Shown one piece after another: positions 36,101 through 48,100 of a stretch of 64,000 nucleotides of DNA. The first letter of the stretch is position 1; the number at the start of each line of letters is the position of its first letter. The notes under the pieces are model-generated. The model did not search any database. It saw only the letters and a list, made by a program, of their open reading frames with translations, and was not told where the DNA came from. This stretch comes from Meandrina meandrites (taxonomy: Eukaryota; Cnidaria; Anthozoa; Scleractinia; Meandrinidae), in the NCBI GenBank assembly GCA_963693305.1, contig OY855913.1:24760614-24824613 (forward strand), written 5' to 3'. The position numbers and the translations under genes were made by a program.

Positions 36101-39100
36101 AGTTAAAACATTTAAATATGCGTCTTGATCAAAATCCACAAGAAGCCAATTTAGTAACAGAAATTGAACGTGTCAAGCTTGATCTTCAAAGGATCGCTGA
36201 ACACAAAACAAAAGGCGCGATTATAAGAAGCAGGGCACGGTGGTACGAACATGGCGAAAGAAATACGAAATATTTCATGAATCTTGAGAAGCGCTCACAT
36301 GAAAGGAAGCATATTGTTAAATTAAAAACAGATCAAAACGAGTATGTCGAGGAACCAAAGAGGATCTTGCGCGAGATGGAAACATTTTATAAAGCTTTAT
36401 ATGCCTCGCAAATAACGGATAACACATTTGATGCGTCAGCCTCATCCTTCTTAAATCCTGACAATGTACAGAGACTTGATAACGAGCAGCAAAAATCCTG
36501 CGAGGGCCTCATCACCGAAGAAGAATGCTTATCCTCTTTCAAAACGTTCGAGAAAAATAAAACCCCAGGTACAGATGGACTGACTGCAGAATTTTATTTG
36601 TGCTTTTGGGAATTCGTAGTAACTCCTTTAACAGACTGTTTAAATGACGCCTATTGCAGAGGTGAAATGTCGATCTCGCAAAGGAGAGGTGTGATTTCAT
36701 TGTTGCCTAAAAAGAATAAAGACACCCTCCTCCTCAAAAATTGGCGGCCAATTTCTTTGTTGAACATTGACTACAAAATAGCTACGAAATGTATAGCAAA
36801 ACGATTAGAGAAAGTTTTACCTAGTTTGATAAATAGTGACCAAACAGGGTATGTTAAAAACCGCTTTATAGGAGAAAACATTCGGCTAATATCGGATGTA
36901 ATTGAATTGTATGAGAAAAAACAATTACCTGGCATGTTACTCTTTATAGATTTTGAAAAAGCATTTGATTCCTTAGAGTGGAAGTATCTGTTCAAAGTCC
37001 TTGAATTAATGAACTTTGGGCCAATGTTCCAAAAATGGATCCACACCTTCTATTCCAATATCACCAGCTGTGTGATAAATAACGGGTTTGCGTCCAATTT
37101 CTTTCTGCTTCAAAGAGGAGTCCGACAAGGGTGCCCCTTATTGGGGCTCTTATTTGTCCTGGCAATTGAGGTACTAGGCCAAGCAATTAGAAAAAATGAA
37201 AATATCCGTGGTTTGAAAATTAACGACACCGAATTAAAATTAAGTATGTACGCGGATGATATCACCGCATTTATAAAAGATGATTGCTCTGCTAATCACT
37301 TGTTCAATCTTTTAAATGATTTTGGAGCCTGTTCAGGTCTAAAAATAAATATTTCTAAAACGGAAGGAATGTGGCTTGGCAGTCTCAAATGCAATTTAGG
37401 TAAACGTTCTCCATTCAATATTTCGTGGCCTGAAAAATATGTAATCGTGCTAGGTGTGGCTTTCGCATACGATCCTTCTGTTAGCTACAAAATAAATTTC
37501 GAGGAAAAACTTGCTGCGCTAAAGAAAATTTTAAACCAATGGACGACCAGAGGCTCAACGCTAATGGGAAGAATTTGTATCATTAAAACCCTCGCCATCT
37601 CCAAGCTTGTTTATAATACTTCTGTTCTTACAACTCCACCGAAATTTACTAGTGAAGTTAATGATATTTGCTTCAAGTTCATATGGAACTTTAAGCCTGA
37701 TAAGGTCAAACGCAACACCCTTATAGGTCCTATAGAGAAAGGTGGCCTTAACATGGTAGATTTCACCATGATAGACAAGTCTTTAAAAGCAGCATGGGTT
37801 AAACGTTTATATGAAGCTGGTGATACCAAATGGTGCTCCCTCTTCTCATTGGCTACATCCCAATATGGTGGCTCTTTTCTTTTGGAATGCAATTTTAATG
37901 CACCTGATCTAAATTTTGCCTCGTATGTGCCGTCTTTTTATAAGGAAATATTGACTGTCTGGCAGGAGCTACATTCCAAAGACCCTTCTTCTGCTAAAGA
38001 ATATGAAAATGAAATTATTTGGAACAACCGCTTAATTAAAATAGATGGGAAATCAGTCTTCTACCCATCCTGGCATAGAAAAGGAATAATCAAAATCTGT
38101 CATCTGCTAAACGAGAATAGAAAGTTTTTATCAAGATCCGAGTTTCAACATAAATATGGTATGACAGTAAATTTCCTAACATATAATGGCCTTCTTGCCG
38201 CGATCCCTGAGGTATGGAAAAGATCAATTGTAAATTCTGAACGAATGCTTACTGATGTTGACAGCAAAGACCTTCCTCCTGCGAATGTCACTGCCAAATC
38301 TGCTCGCGAACTGCTTGTTTTAAAAGTGTTCAAAGCTCCAAACGTAGAAACTAAACTAATTGAAAAATGTCTTCCTATTAAAGCCATTTATGAATTGCCT
38401 TTCAAGGTTACATTAGAAAACAAACTCAGATGTTTCCAATATAAGATCATACATAATATTCTACCCACCAACAGCAGACTTCATAAAATGAAATTGAAAA
38501 TTTCTCCACGTTGCGATCGTTGTAGCTCTCCATATGAAACCTTATCTCATCTGCTTTATGAGTGTTCGGCGGTACAAACATTCTGGCAAAAAGTTATTGC
38601 ATGGTGGAATGAAAAGCGATCAGAAAAAGTCATCTTAATTGATACAGATATTTTTTACGGTTATAAACCAGAATCAAGCAGTTTTTATGCCCTGAATCAT
38701 TTCCTTATTATTGCTAAGTATCACATTTTTCTGTCCTGGCTGAATATGGTATCTCCAAGTCTTGATATCTTCCTTCTTTTACTCAACGAAAAGATCCTAT
38801 ATGAACGTACCATTGCTGTTAAAAATAATACTATGATGAAATTCAGATCAAAATGGACAACACTTTGCGCATGAGCTCCCCTCAAATATTCGCCCCAGAG
38901 GTTGTGCCACTATTTGCTCGTCTTTTTTATTATTTTTGTTTGCCTTTTTTTTTTTTTTTTTTCCTTATAAACTCATTTTACTTGTTATCTTATTTTCTCT
39001 TTCGCTTTTTTTTTTTTGCCTTCTCCTAGTAGTAGAATAAACTAATACAGTCAACGATACACAGTTTAGTATACAGAATTATTCATTCATATTTGTAAGT

Positions 39101-42100
39101 ACATTGTAAGTTCAAGACGGAATTTTAAAAAATTATTATTGTAAGTAATGCTATTCGTTATCTATTTATCTATTTATCTAAGTTTGTTTATTTACTTATT
39201 TCTATTTCTTTAAGTGTATTGTGATTTTGTTTGAATAAAGATATGGAAAACTGAAAAAAAAAAAAAAAAAAAAAAATATTCAACTGACCAAAACCTTCCT
39301 TTGCCCTCCCATGGATAAAGAATGTATGAAAAAGCCGCTCAGAAAGTCCCCAACCCTTTACAATCCCGAGCGACAAACTCAAATTTTATCTTAATACATT
39401 GGCAAGGAGATAGGTGGCGATAAAAAATTCTCCATTTGTGTGATCCTTTAAATACATAACCAAACTCTCAGAAATAGCTTTCTGATCATGACTTCGAAGG
39501 AAATATTTAAAATTAACTTCTTAGGCCTGACTAACGTTCTCACCTCAACTTGCTCCCGAAGTTGTCTAATAGTCTGATCTTTGATAAAATTTTCTGACTC
39601 CAAGTCTTTTACGCGGTTTTTCCATCTTTCAAGCTCTTTTTCCTGCAAAAAAGAAATTTGGTAACAATCCGTCAATGAGTCAAACGTTGGCCTTGTACAT
39701 GCATGTTGTAAAATTCAAGTTGATTGATTCAGTGACTGCTAAAAACGCTTGGTGGAAGGTGTAATACATATAACAGTGTGAATTCCTTCTAACGGTCTCG
39801 GCTTAACTGTTAATTTCAAAACTTTTTTATCGATTGCCGGCTTATTTCTGGTTGGTCTTATTATGGGAAGCCGGATTTTGCGTTTATAAAATACCGCGGG
39901 TATATTTGGAAGCGACTTGGCCCTTGAAAAAATTTAGGCGTGTATGATTCGGGAATTCGATCTAGTAACCCAATTTCGATATTTTAAAATTCAGCCTAAA
40001 ACAATAGACCTCAGTACGAGGCTCCGGGGAATAAACCGCACAGCCTCGTAGTGATGTCTATTGTTTCAGGCTGAATTTTAAAACATCGAAACTGGGCTAT
40101 TGAATTGAACGAATTCACTTACTGTATTTATCAAACGGCTTTTCAGCTGAGAGATTGTCTCGTCATTTTGTCTTTTTGCTTCTTCAACACTCTTTAGTGT
40201 GCCTTTAATTTCTTTTTCCTGAAACGAAAGAGAATTTTATCAGCGACGCTTGAATGAAACAGATACAAAACTTTGTTCATGTACGAATACCCATGCCTTG
40301 CACCCACGCCAAACCTGACAATGTGCAGTTTTAGTTTTTGCCTGCTTGTAATCCTCTTATAACCAAAACCGGCAACGTACAAAAAGAAAAAAAATAGTTT
40401 CCTATAAAACAAGTAGAAGTGAAAAATATAATAAAAAGGCGGAATCGAACAGCGAGAAGGTAGCCTGCGAATACATTCGCACGTAGTAGCGGGAGCGAAT
40501 GAGAGGCGGCTGTATTCGCAGGCTAGCGAGAAGGTTTCTACTTAATTTTTTTTGGCTCTAAATTGTTTTTTTGTGCGTACATTATTATACGACAGGGTTC
40601 GGTTAGGAAGGGGGGCGGGGGAATGGCCGAGTCAGTTGTCAGATTTTGTTTATATTTCGGGCGATGGTGTAACGATTACTGATAGAGCACTGGAGTTTAT
40701 TTAACAAAGGCGAACGAACCACTAAGTAGCAGGCTAAAAGTGGGCCAGTGGACCACCTCGTTAATATTTATGAACCTTGTGTGGAGAAATGATCGAGATT
40801 TTTATCTGCAGCATAACAACACTAACCAGCTTCTCGTCGTAAGCTCTCTTGAGAACAGTCAATGCTTCCATACACGAATTACTAAACATCTTCGTTATGA
40901 TCTCGTCGTTGTTGCTTAGCGTTTCTTTTGAATCGCTCTTGCTGCAAGCATCTGCAAGCTGTAATACCGCCTCGCTAGAAAGTCTTTTTGATCTGCTCAA
41001 CTTGGCCAGCGGAATCGGCTCCAAGACTGCACGTGCTGACGGCTGTTGTGAAGTAGGACCGAGAGATAAGCGTGCTCGCTTGTAATGTCCGTTAGGAACA
41101 CAATTTGCAGGCAATATGCTTTGGAGGGGATCTGTCTTCTGCATGAGTACCTCACTGTCCGTGTTATCGTTTGTGTCAAGATTCCTGCCTCGATTCTCTC
41201 TTCCATTATCGTCCATGTCTACAAGACGTGGATCCTGAGAGCTGTTTTGTCGCTCCAGGCGTTTCTTACCATACTCGGCAAGGACGGCCTACCGTTAAAA
41301 AAATGGAAAGGAAAAGGCAATTAAATATGGGAACACCTCACGGGTCATGGGCGGTACCCTCAGAGGTCCCCATAGTTACAAGCCCCTTACAGAAAGTGGC
41401 CATGGTTACGAGGCCTCTTACAGGAGGAGTCCACTAACTGCAGGTTATAAGAACATCGCCGTGTTTCTGGTGTTGACCAAGCCTAACCATACCTGTGCTT
41501 CGGGATAGTCTCTGATGGCAGACAGAACATCTTCCTTTGCAAGAACAAAACACTCCACATATCCCACTGTCCGTACGTCGGCTGTTCGTCTGCGGAAAAA
41601 CACAATTTAACTCGATCAGTAAAATTAAAACCTTTTGCAGGCGGATTCTATAGGTCAGGCGCCCTTAGGAATTATTGCCACATTGCTAATCCTCCTGGAT
41701 GTGGTGTCAGACTATCGCAGGTTACCAAACCTAGCCTTTTGTCAGTTTGCCGCTCAAGAATTCATCTTTACCCATTTATACACCTGGGTTGAGAGAGACT
41801 CTGTAAAGGAAAAGTGTTTTGTTCTTGAACTCAATACAGACTCTGGCCAGGAATTAAAGTCTTAATTCAAACCAATGGACTAGTCTGAAAGTCAGACGAA
41901 CCAAGATAGCTCACTGAAAATTTCACAATCCGATTTTCACGCAAAATGCTTCCTTGCATTAAATTATCAACTACCTACATGCATCAGAGTTCTTTATTAC
42001 GCGCATCCAATTCAGGGGGGAGAAGTAATGCTACTTTGCCGCTTTACCAAAGAAAAGCACTAGGATTCAGTCTTGGTGACATTTTATTTTTGAGTATTTG

Positions 42101-45100
42101 TTCTACAACTTGCCTGTTTTGACCTTCACTCAAGCTGAGAATTCCGATCTCACCGAAGAAATCTCCACCAGAGAGAACTTTAAGAACTTGGCCTTGATCT
42201 CTGTAAATGCAGTGTTACATGTAAATAGTTAAAAAAAAAAAGTGCATGATTTTTCTTACATTAAACAGTTTTAGGAGTATTCTTTGATCCAGTTCCTACC
42301 CTATGACCTCGATCCTTCCATCTATAATGACGTACATCTCTCGTGCAACCTCCCCTTTTCTGCAAACGAGGTCGCCTGGGGTGAAAATTCGAAGCTTCAT
42401 CTGCAGGACGAGGTGGTGCAGAAATTCTGGCTGACATTTTTGCAAGAACGTCACCTTTAAAAAAGTAAGAAAGCAGAATACCAAATTAAAGTGAATATTG
42501 AACATGCAAGTAGAGAAGTCTTTCATTTTAATCTCAGCGCTGAGAAGACCTTGCGTAATTAAGAAGTCGTGAAGGCTGTTTATTTAGTTTCTTAGTAGTC
42601 TCCTGTAGCTCATGCAGAAAGTAGTGGAGTGTCCTGTCGGTCTGCGAAAGGTTATGTTTGCACTCCTGCTGTGATGACTCGAAGATGTGTTCTCCAAGTA
42701 GTTGCACATCTTTCTCGTACGATTAAGATTCGTTATCGTTTATTGTACTAGTTTACCTTTCGCAGTGTCTCAAGATTCACATGCAGAGCGATCTCAGTCT
42801 TCAGTTTGTTTGGTAGTAGAGTGAGTGAGTTCAGGTCTCCTCCCCCGGTACTCATGCGGCCTCTAAGATAGGAAACAGACAATGTCTTATGAATGCGTCG
42901 TAATCAACCTATACCGTTATTATTGTTAGGTTAGTTTCGGTGATTGCTGGAAACGTAGCCCACGAAATGCAGGATCAATCGATAGACGGTGCTTGCGTAG
43001 GCCTAATCAGATTGCGAATTTGTCATTCATTCATTCAGTCGGTCAATCAGGCGGTCGTGATCAGCTAAGTCATTCTTCCCGTTCATAGAGGGAAAAAAAC
43101 AAATAAGCAGAGGTCTATCTGTTTTTAAAGAGCTTTTGTGAAACTACAATCTATTTTTAACAGGTTGGCAAACGTAGGTAGCTTGTACTTTTATACGCTC
43201 GTTCGCTGCATCGTCATTTAACCTTCTTCCCAGGACAGTTTCTCTCCTCGCCCTCTCGAGAGCCTGTGAACAAGGCTGGAGGTTGGCTGGTGGAAGCTGT
43301 TTAAGTGAGTCAGTATCCATAACCTCTTACCTTGCCCAAGAATAGTCGTACCACATCACCACGCGTCTTTGTAAGTCTTTTGGCACGTTGTGCTTCTTCA
43401 TGTACTGTTTCGTGTTTTCCTACCGAGATATCACAGACAAATTAACAAACAATGTCTGAGGGTTAAACAAGGACTGCTTTGTCCTTAGAGAGGTTTTTAA
43501 TTGAGTCTCGAAAGAAATTCACATAATTCGTCATTTCCTCTGTTTTTGCATCACTACTGCTTAGTGATTGGCTTAAAAGTTTCGTACGACTTTCTCAACC
43601 AATCAGCAGTAAAACCAAAACCCAACCGCGACTCGCTCGCATACGAGCTTTCCCGCGCTTTGCACTAGTGTCATATTTTGCTTCGCTGCGGGTTTTGATT
43701 GGTTCACCAGATTGTGCCCTTTATGATTGTCCAGAGTGATTAATTTGCTTTTGATTTTCCAACACTCAGTTGAAAACTGCTCTTTGGAAAGAGTTTAAAG
43801 AGTTACTAACCCTTTGTTTTTCGAAATCCATTCTAACCGCATTTCTGTTCACAATGATGCTTCCTGCGTTACCTGAAAAAAAAATATAATGAGAATATAA
43901 GCAGGCAACGTTTTAGTCAACTAAACCTTCGCTGCGTAAACATGTCTATGTCACGTGACACACCGAGTCTCGATCACAGTGGCTGACAAAAGGGTCACAA
44001 AGGATTGCTGATTGCATGGATCTGGTCGAATTTAATTAGCTATTGTAGGTTCCACTGAGGTCTTATCTCATTAAAATTATTACATTTACTCTGTTGTATT
44101 TGATTTTCCTTACCTACGATAGTGGCAAACATGAAAACACCGGTTAAGTAGCAAGCGATAGTGTAAACATATCTGAAACAACAGGCAAAACAACAACAAA
44201 TTTACAATCAAATACAGAGTAGGTCTAGCTAGCTTTTTGGGTTTAATTAAATTTGTGTGAATAAAGTGACAAGACCTGGACTTTCGTGAAAACAAAGCAG
44301 CAATACTACGCCAAGTGATTGGTCTAAAAATCTCGCGCCACCTTCTCAACCAGTCAGAAGTAAAACCAAAACCACAACCCCACCGTCTCCAGGACGCTGT
44401 TCCTTTTTTCTCGCGTTCGGCGCCCGAGTTTTCATTGATTTGCTGGATTGACTGTACGTTGTACCCTTGTGATTAGCGCCAGAATTAGCTTGCGAGTAGG
44501 CTCTCCGCGCGAAAAACAAAATGGAGAAGGCGCCTTCTCTTCATTTTTTTCGCGCGGAGAGCCCGCTCGCAGGCTACGCCAGAATGATACCTTTGGTTTT
44601 GGTTATGCGACACTCCATCGAAAATTGTCTAAAGTGATGAACCAATCACAAGTCGAGGTATTTTAAGGCATGGCATGCAATGCCAAGCACGGGAAAATGT
44701 GCAACCGGTGTCAAGCGCATGAAAATATGCAAGGGTGCCATGCACGCAAAACGAGAATCAATCGAGTCGAAATTGACGTTCGTGCCAGACAAAAGCAAGA
44801 GTCACCGAGAGTCGAAGAATGAGCTGCACGGGTCTTTTCTTTGACTCTCAGCGAGTGTGGGCCAAACGAGAGAAAACTCGATCACTCTAGAGCGAAATTT
44901 GAGAACTTTCAAATTTCATTCGAGCGTACCACACAAGAGTTCAGGTCAAACCGGAGAGCCAAAGTTTTAAGTCTTCAGGGTCCACTCTGTCCCGAAGGGG
45001 CATATTTCACTAGGAAAATGGGATTCACAAAGAAATAAGCAATAGAACTAGGAATGGGATTTGTAAACCTCGGGAAAATATTACGCTGGGAAATGGGATT

Positions 45101-48100
45101 GGGGCAAAATTTGGACTCTCCTCTTGGAAGAACAAGTACCTCTGAACCAGTGTAAAAGAAGCACAAGGGCAAATGCCAGAAATGGAAAATGGGAAAGAAA
45201 GAAATGGGAATTGTTCCTGTTGTTCCATCGCGTTCACTTCGCAAATTTGTACTTGCAAATAAGCCTCGTCTGCCATCTTGGAAATGGACTTCAGATGCGA
45301 ATACATGCGAATTTTACGTTCCTTGGGCGTGCTTTACACCCTGCGTGATCCAGGCTTCAAAAGAATTCAATTTACGACTTTATAATACATTTCTAATGGT
45401 TTAAGTGAAGCATACAAAAATGTATATATATCTTTCGCAATTCCAGCGTATTGGAACAAATCCCTTTGCTAACAACAAGATTAATTTCGACCGTACATGT
45501 TATATACAGTAAGCTTTTAAATAAAAGGTCTGTGAGTGCGCCAATCATGTATAATAAATGCTTCCACTACAACTACGAACAATTTTCAGTAATAAGTCCG
45601 TTTTGAGTGTCTGAACGCAACAGACATACGCAAATCATAAGATTGAGATCGAGCGAAACACTGATTCAACTTAATTTTATCGGTATAGTTTTTAGTGTTT
45701 TCAGAAATATTGTGCGAATCCGTTGCCCGCAGTTTATTAGCTTTGACTAAATCCAGCCGTCAAGAGACTTCATTAGAAGTTGTTTATTCAAGCGTCAGCT
45801 TTCGGACAGATTGCTGTCATATTGATTACCGTACGAACGTTTAAGACTTGTAAATGAACTTTCAGATGGAACCGGGTACTGGGGTTAATAAAACAACAAC
45901 AGCGGCTTATTTGTTTTCTCCAACCTCCAGGTTAATAAGACGCGCATAAAATATTACAAGAAAAGTACAGAAAACCTGTGTTTTTGATAAAAAAAATGTC
46001 CTTGACAACACTAATATTGATTATCGTTTCTTAATCGACTGAGCTAATGGATAGTGACTACAACAAGAATTTTCAGAACTTGCCTAAATATATCTCTTCT
46101 GCTCACGCTAAAACTCCAACGTGTTTAAAAGCTGTTTAGCATAACACGGTTTGAAGTTGTTTTTTGTTGCGTGATGTCGTGTCTAGTGAGCTGATTGATC
46201 AGAGAGAATGCATCCTGGTGTAAATTTAAATGTGTCACGAGAATCTAGTGCAACACCTGCTCCGACTGCACGTATTGTCCATTTTCATTAAAAAGAAGCC
46301 TGTATGTGCTTTATTTAAAATTGAGAAAGGAAACTGATTGACAGTATCTTCCAAAATCTGCCATAACTGAAAATAAGCTCGCGCAAATATCAAATAAATT
46401 TATTGAGGTCACTTTAATTCCCGGTCGAGATGAGGGCTCAAAGAATCATGTTTTTCCCTTGTTTTCGTCTAAAAAATAGCTCCAAAATAACGTTATGTTG
46501 CAAGTACCAGCTAGAAGGTTGCCATGGAATCATTTATTAAGTCTAATATCGGCAAGGAAAATGCTAGATTATATTAGAACAGCAACTCAAGAAATATTCA
46601 GTACCTCATTGCAAAATAAGGTGGATAAATCTTGAAAAAAAGCGATAAAAAAAGAGGAAAACTAGCTAGCACTATAGCTTACAAAACTGATATAGAAAAC
46701 ACAATTTGTTCGGGATATGTTGCGAAATTAATCGACCACAAGCAAACACTGAGCAATATTATAGGAATTAATTACTTTTTCAAAAAGAAAAACTTCCCTT
46801 CTTCTCGGCGCCACGGTAGAAATGGACAATTTTATACTCAGTGTAAGCCGTTTCTCGCTTGCTTGAACAAATTTGGGCGATTTAAAGTTTCGTTGGCACC
46901 GGGAACATACGCCATTAACGACTAGACTAAAAACGTATATTTTTTTTGGCTTCGAGTTTCCCTGAAAGCTCTTTTCAACTAATTAAGTTGCAGGTGCTAT
47001 TTTTCTTAGGGTGGCTGCATTTTTAGTAACTCCTTAAAATGCTATTGCGGTAAACGAACTTCCCAGCAAGCGCTTATTTAAAACAGTTAATTTTTGAAAG
47101 AAGTGGGAGTTTGTTTGCGGGCTTTTCTGCGGCTTAAAAACAAAAAAAAAATCGCATTTTGTTTGATGATTCAACTCTTTCTTTTCAACTCTTTTTTTGT
47201 TGTCGGTTATCAACACGTGTAAACGATTGAATGGGCTTAAAACAAAATTCGGGATCTTCTACCGAAAATTTTATTTAATTGTTTTGTCCGCCTCTCAGGA
47301 AACCAGTGGATTGAAAGGCTCTAAAAGCAGCGTCTGTTCGAGTTTTATTTGGACGAGGTTGTATTTTACTAGATCTTTGAAAAATAGGTTTTATTTCTTC
47401 TAGTCCTGACACATGCAAATTGAAATTCATTTCGTATTTTCAGCTAATTTGTGAAGTCTCGAAACTCAATTCATGCTAGGCTAAGTCTATAAGTCTCTTG
47501 GATGCACACCGCATCATGTGCTTAAATCCCTGCGGGTTGAGGCCTTAATGCTAATCGAAGATATTAAAATTATGCAAAATTGAGTGCAAAATTCAACTTC
47601 GACGGAAGAGGAACATAAATAAACCTAAAATATAATTAATGTAACATGTTCTCTAAAAACAAAATCCGCATGATCGTGCGCGCGTTTACTGAAAAATTTT
47701 GAAGGCAAAGTTTTAGATGCGTGCATGTTCGGCTAAATTCACTCGACTCACTCGTTTCGTGATTATCACCGACCTCTCACGCAAAGCACAACAAGTAAAC
47801 ACACAACCAGATGGACAAACCTGTTATTTTACCCACATATGTAACAAAGTGCGAAATTTAAACGGAAAAAAAAGACATATACTTACTCTAAATTTGTTGT
47901 CGGTGATGGTAGATCTCCTATGGCAGTCAGAGTCAAGGTGGACCAATAAAACGATTGAAGATATTGCTGATATAGAGAGCCGTTTCCCTGATAAACCCAC
48001 TCATTAGTTCCGAATCCCTCCACTCTAGATATCATGTAGTAAAATGCAGCGTTCCAGTGAATTAGAAGAAACATTAGGTGCATAAGGAAAAATACTCGTA

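Larger units (their letters stand above)
33847..39287 (+). mobile_element. Full-length non-LTR retrotransposon (L1/Tx1-like LINE)
   Basis: The element spans about 33859-39275, with a 12-base target duplication atattcaactga at 33847-33858 and 39276-39287. It has a 75-base 5' leader, two intact ORFs separated by 333 bases, a 3' UTR with AATAAA at 39234-39239, and an A tail of about 22 bases. It lies antisense in the last intron of the CNG channel gene. The perfect duplication, long A tail and unbroken frames point to a recent insertion, probably from an active family. Confidence 0.93.
44173..47886. other. Large first intron of the CNG channel gene
   Basis: The stretch of 3.7 kb holds the repeat copy at 44285-44480, the micro-MITE at 44486-44576 and otherwise AT-rich DNA. 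A segment near 44980-45230 repeats ATGGGA/AATGGG words. I see no supported exon; frames at 45025-45306 (-) and 46632-46925 (+) match nothing I know and lack splice-site or codon support. Confidence 0.55.

Noticed and set aside
37611..37892. Antisense frames inside the LINE ORF2
   Set aside because: Shadows of the 1243-codon ORF2 on the other strand.
45025..45306. 93-codon - strand frame in the first CNG intron
   Set aside because: No known domain, lies in repeated ATGGGA/AATGGG sequence, and has no splice connection to the CNG exons.
46632..46925. 97-codon + strand frame
   Set aside because: It starts without ATG, is unrecognised and sits in AT-rich intron; chance is more likely.
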